From contig JAJUHH010000164.1 in assembly GCA_029267975.1 (NCBI GenBank), forward strand, positions 1 through 6,771: 6,771 nt of DNA. Direction: 5' to 3'. This document shows positions 1 through 6,423 of this stretch, one piece after another. Source of the DNA: Clostridiales bacterium. Its GTDB lineage: Bacteria > Bacillota > Clostridia > Lachnospirales > Lachnospiraceae. The notes beneath the pieces are model-generated. The model was given only the letters and a program-made list of their open reading frames with translations, was not told the origin of the DNA and searched no databases. The position numbers were made by a program, and so were the translations under genes. How positions within the stretch are numbered: position 1 is the stretch's first letter; each line of letters starts with the position of its first letter.

Positions 1-662
1 ATTTGTTTGGGAGCCCCCTGTCCTCATCGATTGAAGGGACCACAATATATACCTTATCAAGGGAACAACATCTGTTGTTTATGCTTCTGCATAATATAAA
101 GCATTTTCTGTCTAGCGGTATGGGAATCCGACAGCTGTGTGATCTTGTAATGTACTGTAATAGATATGGTGAGGAGATTTCCTGGGAAGGTATCTGGAAT
201 GCTATGGAGGAGCTTGGATACCAGATTTGGCTGCTGAATATTCTGGATATCGGTATAAAATATCTTGGCTTGCAGGAGAGTATATTGCAGTATCCGAAGG
301 AGTGGAAAAGGACGGATCAGCACTCGGAAGCGTTACTGAAAGATATTATCTGTGGAGGAGTTTTTGGCCGATCAACAGCGAATCGGGAAAAAGCTGGGAT
401 GTTAACAATGCAATCAGTATTTATTGGCAGGAAGAATACCCTATGGCGATCAATCTTCCCATGCCTTGATTATATGAAAAGTCATTATTCTTATTGTGGG
501 AAGTATGAGATTTTACTTCCAATTGCATGGCTCCATCGTTTACTTTCTTATGCCGTACATGAACGAAATCCGGTCAGAATGCTTCACAAGGGTAAACGTA
601 CGATTAACGCAGGTATGGAGCGTATAAAGTTGCTGGAGCAATATAAAATGCTTTCCGAATAA
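1..662 (+). CDS. Nucleotidyltransferase-like protein (NTP_transf_5 type), C-terminal part, 5' truncated by window edge
   Basis: The reading frame is open from the window edge to TAA at 660-662; the first complete codon is at base 3. The TTG there is almost certainly not the start: no ribosome binding site can be seen, and the sequence begins mid-domain. Numbering from that TTG, residues 17-48 read as a histidine-rich helical block (LLHNIKHF at 28-35) followed by GMGIRQLCDL (39-48). This is the pattern of the central part of the uncharacterised nucleotidyltransferase family PF14907, which carries a conserved His and a G-[IL]-R-x-x-x-D-L segment. The N-terminal nucleotidyl-transfer motif (GSxxxDxD) would lie outside the window, so activity cannot be judged. 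Members of this family occur in polysaccharide clusters and in lasso-peptide clusters, and their substrate is generally unknown. The gene ends 24 bp before the tyrosine phosphatase, on the same strand, consistent with co-transcription. Family recognition is by pattern memory, not a search. Confidence 0.72.
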   Translation, partial: LFGSPLSSSIEGTTIYTLSREQHLLFMLLHNIKHFLSSGMGIRQLCDLVMYCNRYGEEISWEGIWNAMEELGYQIWLLNILDIGIKYLGLQESILQYPKEWKRTDQHSEALLKDIICGGVFGRSTANREKAGMLTMQSVFIGRKNTLWRSIFPCLDYMKSHYSYCGKYEILLPIAWLHRLLSYAVHERNPVRMLHKGKRTINAGMERIKLLEQYKMLSE

Positions 663-679
663 GCTTACGAATAAAAAAT

Positions 680-684
680 AAGGG
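680..684 (+). promoter_or_regulatory. Ribosome binding site of the phosphatase gene; start codon ambiguous
   Basis: AAGGG lies only 2 nt before the GTG at 687, which is unusually close. A second in-frame start, TTG at 696-698, has GAGG (689-692) 3 nt upstream and AAGGG 11 nt upstream. Starting at TTG gives a protein beginning MIDIHTHILPG, which is how many CpsB/YwqE-type proteins begin. Both starts are plausible; the difference is three residues. Confidence 0.5.
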
Positions 685-686
685 AT

Positions 687-1463
687 GTGAGGCAATTGAT
701 TGATATACATACACATATTCTGCCAGGGGTAGATGATGGGGCTAAAACGATGAAGGAAGCCTTGCAGATGGCACGTATGGAGGTAACAGAAGGGGTTGAT
801 ACACTGATCCTGACACCCCATTGCAATGTTGGCTATTATTATGAAAACTATTATGATGATAGAATGGAAAGCTTTTATGATGACTTCGACTATATCATTA
901 AGGAGCAGCAACTTCCTATAAACGTTCTGCCTGGTATGGAGGTTTATGCAACGCTGGACCTGCCTGAGCTTCTAACACAGAAAAAGTTAATCACCTTAAA
1001 TCACTCCAGATATCTTCTGATGGAGTTTGGCTTTGATATTGACGAGGAATGTTCTACTTTCCTTTTGGAAGAAATTCTTAATCTGGGTTATCACCCTATT
1101 ATTGCCCACCCGGAGCGCTATCCGATTATTCAGAGATATCCTGAGCTTGCGGGTGAGTGGGTTGAGATGGGCTGTGCTCTTCAGGTAAATAAGGATAGTA
1201 TTCTGGGTAGTTTTGGTTCCCGTGTAAAAGAAAGTGCAATTATGCTGTTGGAGCAGTTGTTGGTAGCTTTTGTAGCCAGTGATTGTCATGGGATGAGCAG
1301 AAGAAAGCCAGGTCTTTTTGATGCGTATCACTGGATCGAGCATCATTTTTCAGCGGCCTATGCAGAACTGCTTTTGATTGATAATCCAAAGCGGGTCCTT
1401 CATGATATGGATTTGATCAGCTTGCCAACCAAAGAGTATAGGAGGTATCAAGCTTTACTATGA
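687..1463 (+). CDS. cpsB: Capsular polysaccharide protein-tyrosine-phosphatase, PHP family (CpsB/CapC/YwqE type)
   Basis: This is a cytoplasmic metal-dependent phosphatase expected to remove phosphate from tyrosines of the BY-kinases encoded downstream, resetting the polysaccharide assembly cycle. The protein has 258 residues, typical for the family, and is a complete PHP domain. Likely metal ligands from the PHP pattern are H8 and H10 (DIHTHILPGVDDGA), D16, H45 (LTPHCN), E85 (PGMEVYA), H141 (IIAHPERY), and D199 and H201 (ASDCHG). All the signature blocks are present and in order, so the enzyme should be active. There is no signal peptide or membrane segment. The GTG start at 687 is used here; TTG at 696 is a good alternative (see the ribosome binding site entry). 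The stop codon overlaps the next start as ATGA, implying translational coupling. Family assignment is very secure; the substrate is inferred from the neighbouring kinases. Confidence 0.95.
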   Translation: MRQLIDIHTHILPGVDDGAKTMKEALQMARMEVTEGVDTLILTPHCNVGYYYENYYDDRMESFYDDFDYIIKEQQLPINVLPGMEVYATLDLPELLTQKKLITLNHSRYLLMEFGFDIDEECSTFLLEEILNLGYHPIIAHPERYPIIQRYPELAGEWVEMGCALQVNKDSILGSFGSRVKESAIMLLEQLLVAFVASDCHGMSRRKPGLFDAYHWIEHHFSAAYAELLLIDNPKRVLHDMDLISLPTKEYRRYQALL

Positions 1464-2032
1464 AAGTACTTCGTATTGCGGTATTGAGCCTGTTTCTGTT
1501 ATCAAGCATTGCATATCTGGGTTATTGGAGATATATCAGTATAAATACGGATTTAATCGGACCGGAGATACGATGCGATACAGAAGAAGTTCAAGTCAGC
1601 GTAAAAGCAACTGAGGAGGAATTGTTGCAGGGAATTACAGCCTTTGATGATAAGGATAAGGATGTCACAGGCACCCTTCTAATCGAATCTATATCGGATT
1701 TTATCAGTCCTGGAAAGAGAATTATTACTTATGCAGCATTTGATTCAAGTAATAATGTAAGCAGATTGGAGAGGAAATTAATCTATACGGATTATACCTC
1801 TCCTCAGTTTACCATATTACAGCCCTTGCGATTTGCTTTAGGCTCTGCAGATGGAGTGGAGGGTTACCTTCAGGTTCTTGATTGCCTGGATGGGGATATT
1901 ACAGATAAGATTAAATTTGATCAATTAAGCTATAACTATTATGGGTCGGGCGGTGTCTATTCCATAGAATTTCGGGCTACCAATAGTGCCGGAGATACTG
2001 CTTATTTATCAACCGATGTTGAGTTTTATTAA
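1460..2032 (+). CDS. Membrane-anchored protein with two bacterial Ig-like (DUF5011/HYR-like) repeats
   Basis: This is a 190-residue protein of unknown function. Residues 7-22 form an uncleaved-looking hydrophobic anchor with K2 and R5 before it; there is no lipobox cysteine. The rest should lie outside the membrane. Two repeats can be aligned by eye, at about 58-111 and 137-190. Each has an acidic D-x-D-[VI]-T block (DKDKDVTG at 64-71, DGDITD at 144-149), then a PG or SGG turn before I-x-Y/F-x-A (PGKRIITYAA at 84-93, SGGVYSIEFRA at 163-173), then D-S-S-N-N or N-S-A-G-D and a closing beta strand. That order is typical of DUF5011-like Ig folds. The ATG at 1460 overlaps the upstream stop; AGGAGG at 1440-1445 is 14 nt away, rather far, so coupling probably helps initiation. 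Its place between phosphatase and kinases suggests an extracytoplasmic partner of the kinase Wzz domains or a polymer-binding protein; that is inference. Confidence 0.8.
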   Translation: MKVLRIAVLSLFLLSSIAYLGYWRYISINTDLIGPEIRCDTEEVQVSVKATEEELLQGITAFDDKDKDVTGTLLIESISDFISPGKRIITYAAFDSSNNVSRLERKLIYTDYTSPQFTILQPLRFALGSADGVEGYLQVLDCLDGDITDKIKFDQLSYNYYGSGGVYSIEFRATNSAGDTAYLSTDVEFY

Positions 2033-2067
2033 CAATAGAGTGAAATCTTTAATGAACTGGAGCGCTT

Positions 2068-3492
2068 ATGGCTGAGTTAGGAACAAACATACAATCTGAG
2101 GAATTACAAATTGATCTTTTTGATATTTTACGTGATCTGTTGAAGGACTGGTGGATGATACTGCTCATGGGGCTGGCTTGTGCCATGTGTACTTATATTA
2201 TATCGGATATGACCTATAAGCCGGCTTATTCTTGTAATGCAACCTTTGCGGTAACCTCCAGAGGAGCCAACTCTACCTACGATAATCTGACGGCTGCCAG
2301 CATGGTAGCAACCAGTCTTGCCAATATATTTTCCAGCGATATCATCAAGAAAAAAGTGGCAGATGATATAGGGGCTCAGGAGCTGCCTGATTATATAACC
2401 GCCACGCCTATACCAGAGACAAATCTCTTTGTACTTACAGTATCTGCCCCAAGTCCTGCAATCTCTTATCGTATTATAAAATCGGTCATGAATAACTATC
2501 TTACGGTGACAAGTAATGTGTATCAGGAAGCGATTCTTGATGTTCTTGAAGAACCAACAATTCCATCCTATCCTGATAATCCCAAGAATAATGGTAAAAG
2601 GATGAGATTGGCTTTATTGATTGGTATGGGGACTATGGCAGCACTTTTAATCGTGCTTTCAGTAATGCGTGATACCATTAAAAATGAAAGAGATATTGCC
2701 AACAAGCTTGATATTAAGCTATTTGGTGTAATATACCATGAGAGAAAAAATAAGACCTTGCGGTCGGCACTGCTGCAAAAAAAGAAGAGTATTCTTATTA
2801 CAAGTCCTACCGTAAGCTTTACCTTCATGGAGGCTATTAAGAAAATAAGAGCAAGATACGAATATAAATCAGCTTCTGAAGGCTGCCGGGTATTGCTGAT
2901 TACCAGTACGCTTGAGAATGAAGGTAAATCAACCATAGCTGTTAATTTAGCATTGGCACTTGCTCAGAAGTCTAATAAGGTATTGCTCATTGATGCTGAT
3001 TTTCGCAAGCCCTCTATTTATAAGCTGCTGCAGCAGGATACAAAACCAGAGCAGGAATTTGGGGAATATTTAATGGGTAATCGTGAGATACAGGATATCT
3101 TCCGTATTGATAAGAATACTGATCTTTTCCTGTTGCTGGGTGGTAATTCCTATAAGAATTCATCTGATTTAATAGCCAGAGAAGAGTTTGCAGATCTGAT
3201 CGAGGTTCAAAAGAAAGTGATGGATTATATCATCATTGATTCTCCTCCGGTCTCTATCGCTGTAGATGCAGAGCTGCTGGCAGACATTGCTGATACCACA
3301 CTTCTGGTTGTAAGGCAGAGCTATACGAAGGCGAAACTAATTAATGATGCGATTGATACCTTGTCCGGTACAAAATCAGAGTTACTGGGATGTATTTATA
3401 ATAATGTATATCATATGCCCAGGCAGAGTTATGGCTATGGCCATTACAAGTCCTATAAAAAATATGATTATTATAAGGAGTCCATAAATTAA
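2068..3492 (+). CDS. Fused Wzz chain-length/BY-type tyrosine kinase, first paralog (CpsC-CpsD-like)
   Basis: This is an inner-membrane polysaccharide co-polymerase fused to a cytoplasmic tyrosine autokinase, expected to set polymer length and drive assembly through cycles of tyrosine phosphorylation. It has 474 residues, about the sum of a separate CpsC and CpsD. The Wzz part has a transmembrane helix at about 28-46, an external domain, a proline-containing segment (SYPDNP, 167-172) and a second helix at about 181-200. The kinase part (about 240 onward) has E255-x-x-K-x-x-R261, resembling the EX2RX2R oligomerisation motif, Walker A at 280-289 (STLENEGKST), Walker A' (LLIDADFRKP, 306-315) and Walker B (YIIIDSPP, 387-394). 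The P-loop reads N-E-G-K-S-T rather than G-E-G-K-S-T but keeps the catalytic GKST. The tail (451-474) holds seven irregularly spaced tyrosines, Y455 to Y469. The ATG at 2068 has GGAG 5 nt upstream. Confidence 0.94.
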   Translation: MAELGTNIQSEELQIDLFDILRDLLKDWWMILLMGLACAMCTYIISDMTYKPAYSCNATFAVTSRGANSTYDNLTAASMVATSLANIFSSDIIKKKVADDIGAQELPDYITATPIPETNLFVLTVSAPSPAISYRIIKSVMNNYLTVTSNVYQEAILDVLEEPTIPSYPDNPKNNGKRMRLALLIGMGTMAALLIVLSVMRDTIKNERDIANKLDIKLFGVIYHERKNKTLRSALLQKKKSILITSPTVSFTFMEAIKKIRARYEYKSASEGCRVLLITSTLENEGKSTIAVNLALALAQKSNKVLLIDADFRKPSIYKLLQQDTKPEQEFGEYLMGNREIQDIFRIDKNTDLFLLLGGNSYKNSSDLIAREEFADLIEVQKKVMDYIIIDSPPVSIAVDAELLADIADTTLLVVRQSYTKAKLINDAIDTLSGTKSELLGCIYNNVYHMPRQSYGYGHYKSYKKYDYYKESIN

Positions 3493-3514
3493 CGAATAGA
3501 TGGAAGGATAAGCA

Positions 3515-4945
3515 ATGAGCGAAATCGTACAAAGAAAAGAAGAAGTGGAATATACCATAGACCTTGTAACTCTTTTAAACGACCTGTGGAAGGGTATCAG
3601 GAGATTTGGCTGGCTGGTAATTGCATTAACAATGCTGTCAGTATTGATCAGCTGCGCTTATACTTATCAAAGATATGATCCAAAGTATATCGCTTCAGCT
3701 ACTTTTACAGTAAGTTTAAACACAACCTATGTAGGAAGTATGTACGAAGAGAGTCTGCGAGCTGCTCAAATGTCTAGGACATTTCCATATATTATTAATA
3801 GCGGCCTCTTAAGGAATATTATTGAGGATGACCTTGGAATTGATGCTATTTATGAAACAATTACTGCAGATAATGTGGAAAGCACAAATATCTTCACCAT
3901 CAGGGTAGCCTCAGGCAATGCACAGAGAGCTTATGAGATCTTGCAGTCTGTGATTAAGAATTACCCTCGGGTAGCAGAAGCAGTCGTAGGGAGTACAAAG
4001 CTCACAATGCTTGATGAAACGGGTATACCAAGTACACCGTCAAATCGTATTGATTATAGGCATAGTGTCAAAATAGGGATGCTGCCTGGAGCAATTGCAG
4101 GCTTACTGATTATCGTGATATATGCCATAACAAGAAATACCATACATAAGGTTGAGGATATTGAAAAGCTATGCAATATCAAGTATCTTGGAAACTTACC
4201 GGAGGTTACCTTTAAAAAGAGGGGAAAGAAAAGTAATAAGGTAATCTCTCTTAAAAATGAGAAGCTGCCTATAACCTATGTTGATTGTATCAATAGAATC
4301 AGGGCGAGGATTGATAAAGCAGCAGGTGAGAAAGGGATTAAATCAATTATGGTTACCAGTGCTATACCGGGAGAAGGGAAAAGTACATTTGCCTTCAATC
4401 TGGCATTATCCTTAGCTCAGACGGGCAAGAAGGTGATACTACTGGATTGTGACCTGCGCAGACCTACTATACGTAGTCTGATATCAGAATCCAGCCAAGC
4501 CGCCGGACTTGGCGAAGTATTAAACAATAAGTGTAATTTGGATACAGCACTGCAATACCATGAGGATCTTAAGCTTTATACCCTTACAAGTATGGATACC
4601 GTTGGGGGCTCTCCTGAGGTGATCGGCTCCTATCGAATGGTAGAAATCCTCAGGGAACTGGAGGAGTTTGCGGATTATATCATCCTTGATACTGCACCGG
4701 TTGCCATATTATCCGATACCTGTGAGCTGGCCAAATTAATTGACGGTGTAGTATATTTAATTAAGCAGGATTATGCCAATGCTCATTATATTCTGGAGGG
4801 TCTGGATCATTTGTCAGAGAGCAGTGACATTGAGATGATGGGCTGTGTTTTAAACGGTGTGAAGGCAGGACTTCTTGGGTATGGATACGGTTATGGCTAT
4901 GGTTATGGCTATGGCTATGGACATCATAGTAAGTATCGGATATAA
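3515..4945 (+). CDS. Fused Wzz chain-length/BY-type tyrosine kinase, second paralog with Gly-Tyr repeat tail
   Basis: This is a second protein of the same architecture as its upstream neighbour: 476 residues, transmembrane helices at about 31-50 and 186-205, and a proline motif (GIPSTPSN, 170-177) before the second helix. Its kinase domain has a canonical Walker A (SAIPGEGKST, 282-291), Walker A' (LLDCDLRRPT, 309-318) and Walker B (YIILDTAP, 388-395). The position of the EX2RX2R oligomerisation motif reads D257-x-x-N260-x-x-R263, so two of its three usual residues are changed. The tail is a pure (Gly-Tyr)7 run at 455-468 followed by GHHSKYRI, giving eight potential phosphorylation sites. AAGGA (3504-3508) sits 6 nt before the ATG, and the gap to the previous gene is 22 bp. 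Translation ends in two in-frame stops, TAATAA (4943-4948). It probably forms homo- or hetero-oligomers with the first paralog; which kinase phosphorylates which cannot be read from the sequence. Confidence 0.94.
   Translation: MSEIVQRKEEVEYTIDLVTLLNDLWKGIRRFGWLVIALTMLSVLISCAYTYQRYDPKYIASATFTVSLNTTYVGSMYEESLRAAQMSRTFPYIINSGLLRNIIEDDLGIDAIYETITADNVESTNIFTIRVASGNAQRAYEILQSVIKNYPRVAEAVVGSTKLTMLDETGIPSTPSNRIDYRHSVKIGMLPGAIAGLLIIVIYAITRNTIHKVEDIEKLCNIKYLGNLPEVTFKKRGKKSNKVISLKNEKLPITYVDCINRIRARIDKAAGEKGIKSIMVTSAIPGEGKSTFAFNLALSLAQTGKKVILLDCDLRRPTIRSLISESSQAAGLGEVLNNKCNLDTALQYHEDLKLYTLTSMDTVGGSPEVIGSYRMVEILRELEEFADYIILDTAPVAILSDTCELAKLIDGVVYLIKQDYANAHYILEGLDHLSESSDIEMMGCVLNGVKAGLLGYGYGYGYGYGYGYGHHSKYRI
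4877..4921 (+). repeat. In-frame hexanucleotide repeat (GGN TAY)x7 coding the Gly-Tyr tail
   Basis: Seven consecutive Gly-Tyr codon pairs plus one closing Gly codon, all fitting GGN-TAY; the commonest unit is GGCTAT/GGTTAT. Third-position differences (GGG, GGA, GGT, GGC; TAT, TAC) make the array slightly imperfect. Gain or loss of a unit would stay in frame and change the number of tyrosines by one. The repeat lies in the phosphorylation tail of the second BY-kinase. Confidence 0.93.
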
Positions 4946-4988
4946 TAATTCATATATGTTAAATTTTACTAACTTATGAGGTAAAAAG

Positions 4989-6098
4989 ATGGAAGAACTC
5001 AAAAAACTGCTTAAGAAAAAAATAATATGGATTCCTTTACTTATCCTGACCATATTAATTTCTTTTGCAGGCCTTACTTATTCTATTGCACATACTTATA
5101 TCAATAAGATGAACATTGTAGCCGATGCAGAGACAGTAGCTCCTGTGACAGAAAATCAGTATGCAGACAGTGGGGAAGAGCTTCTTCAGGAGGAAGAAGA
5201 GGAGGAGAGTGCCCTTCCTGATTCCCCGCAGGAGGAGGTCAGTTCAGCGGAAGAAATGATCAGAAGCAATATGCAGGAAAGCAGTATCCCCATTCTTTAT
5301 GATGAGGATGTATTTAACGTACTTTTAATTGGTGGGGATTCACGAAAAGCCGGAGGAGTGGCTCGCTCTGATGCTATGATGCTTGTCTCCATTAATAAAA
5401 AGTCCAAGAAGATTACAGTAACCTCACTGCTGCGGGATATTTACCTTGAGATTCCCGGAAAAAAGAATAACAGATTAAATGCTGCCTATGCCCTGGGCGG
5501 TGCTGCTCTTTTACTGGATACGGTGGAACAGAACTTTAAGGTAAAGGTAGATAAATATGCTTCCATAGACTTCTTTTCTTTCATGGATGTTGTGGACGCA
5601 GTCGGCGGTGTGACCTTAGAGGTCACCCAGGAAGAGATCCCGGTGATCAACAAATACATTAAGGAGTTAAATCTTCTGACTGGGCAAGAAGAAGAAAAGG
5701 ACTTCCTGACAATCCCAGGAACGCTATTGCTGAATGGAAAGCAAGCCCTTGGTTATTCCCGCAACCGTTATGTGGGGAACGCGGACTTTGAAAGAACAGC
5801 CAGGCAGAGAAGGGTTCTGGAGCAGATCTTTCATCAGGTAAAGAATTTAAATATCCTGGAGCTCAAGAAGCTTTTTGATATCATATTACCTCAGATTACC
5901 ACAAATTTATCAGAGGGGGAGATATTTACCCTATTATTGTCCCTTCCTTCCTTTATGAATTATGACATTGAGCAATGGTCCATTCCCATGGCGAATAGCT
6001 ATACTTCCCTGCGAATTCGTGGTATGGCGGTTCTGGGAATCGATTTTGAAAAAAATATCAGTGAGCTTCATCGCAGGGCTTATGGTCATGCTGAATAG
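4989..6098 (+). CDS. LytR-CpsA-Psr (LCP) family cell-wall polymer transferase
   Basis: This membrane-anchored enzyme of the outer membrane face is expected to transfer undecaprenyl-diphosphate-linked polysaccharide to peptidoglycan. It has 369 residues. Lysine-rich residues 5-11 precede a single helix at about 13-34. A low-complexity acidic linker follows at about 45-100, including six consecutive Glu at 68-73. The LCP domain runs from about 108 to 350: NVLLIGGDSR (110-119), RSDAMMLVSI (126-135), SLLRDIYLEIPG (146-157), NRLNAAYALGG (161-171) and YSRNRYVGNADFERTARQR (256-274). Residues expected to bind the pyrophosphate-lipid are D128, R149, D150, R258, R269 and R273, so it should be active. 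GAGGT (4978-4982) is 6 nt before the ATG. It is the last gene before the terminator. Polysaccharide attachment, rather than teichoic acid or glycoprotein attachment, is inferred from the kinase neighbours. Confidence 0.94.
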   Translation: MEELKKLLKKKIIWIPLLILTILISFAGLTYSIAHTYINKMNIVADAETVAPVTENQYADSGEELLQEEEEEESALPDSPQEEVSSAEEMIRSNMQESSIPILYDEDVFNVLLIGGDSRKAGGVARSDAMMLVSINKKSKKITVTSLLRDIYLEIPGKKNNRLNAAYALGGAALLLDTVEQNFKVKVDKYASIDFFSFMDVVDAVGGVTLEVTQEEIPVINKYIKELNLLTGQEEEKDFLTIPGTLLLNGKQALGYSRNRYVGNADFERTARQRRVLEQIFHQVKNLNILELKKLFDIILPQITTNLSEGEIFTLLLSLPSFMNYDIEQWSIPMANSYTSLRIRGMAVLGIDFEKNISELHRRAYGHAE

Positions 6099-6135
6099 AA
6101 AATATCCAAGAATTATATTGACTATGAAAAATCAG

Positions 6136-6174
6136 AAATAGAGAATAGCGAAACTGCTGGTTCTCTATTTTTTT
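6136..6174 (+). terminator. Rho-independent terminator ending the polysaccharide-control operon
   Basis: A perfect 10-bp inverted repeat, AAATAGAGAA (6136-6145) and TTCTCTATTT (6161-6170), encloses a further 3-bp AGC/GCT stem (6147-6149 with 6156-6158) and a 6-nt GAAACT loop. A run of seven T (6168-6174) follows. It begins 38 bp after the LCP stop codon. The stem is A/T-rich, but length and U-tract make it convincing. Because AAATAGAGAA has A's on its 5' side, it could work weakly in the other direction, but no convergent gene is visible. Confidence 0.9.
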
Positions 6175-6423
6175 ACTCTTTAATATTTTTCATAATTTGT
6201 GATGATTTTGACGAGTTGTAGTCATAAATACAGATTTTTCCTCATATATTTATTATAGAATAGGGCGATTAAGAGACTATTCATGTTAATCTGTAAATGC
6301 TCTGAATAATCATGGTAAATATGGACAAAACTTCCTGCAAAGAAAAATACAACAGCATGGCAGCAGATACTAACCTGACACTCGGAAATAAGATTATAAA
6401 TTATTCTATGAGGAGTAACGAAG
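6175..6423. other. AT-rich intergenic region and leader of the next transcription unit
   Basis: No convincing gene lies here. Candidate promoter pieces are weak: TAGAAT (6256-6261), one base from the -10 consensus but without a good -35; TTGACG (6208-6213) without a partner at 16-18 bp; and CTGACA (6375-6380) with TATAAA (6395-6400) at a short 14-bp spacing. A 6-bp inverted repeat, GAATAG (6258-6263) and CTATTC (6277-6282), overlaps the first -10-like box. Segments GGTAAATAT (6314-6322) and ATACTAACC (6367-6375) are complementary at 7 of 9 positions and could close a structured leader. None of these is secure. Confidence 0.4.
6411..6415 (+). promoter_or_regulatory. Ribosome binding site deciding the start of the last gene
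   Basis: AGGAG is 8 nt upstream of ATG 6424, and an in-frame TGA at 6409-6411 excludes any earlier start. This supports the frame starting at 6424 over the overlapping frame starting at 6312. Confidence 0.85.

Noticed and set aside
540..911. A 123-codon frame on the - strand
   Set aside because: It spans the end of the nucleotidyltransferase gene and the start of the phosphatase gene antisense to both, with runs of Ile/Val and His typical of complementary-strand shadows.
996..1346. A 116-codon frame on the - strand inside the phosphatase gene
   Set aside because: It is fully antisense to conserved PHP motifs, with no ribosome binding site or family pattern.
2568..2936. A 122-codon frame on the - strand inside the first kinase
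   Set aside because: It lies entirely antisense to a conserved Wzz/BY-kinase coding region; its hydrophobic composition mirrors the opposite strand.
4946..4988. A possible hairpin (GTTA/TAAC) between the second kinase and the LCP gene
   Set aside because: The stem is only 4 bp, with no GC content to stabilise it and no T-run after it, so it is not a terminator.
5190..5207. Purine-rich AGGAGG-like sequences inside the LCP gene as internal ribosome binding sites
   Set aside because: They are explained by the six Glu codons, and no suitable downstream start leads to a sensible separate product.
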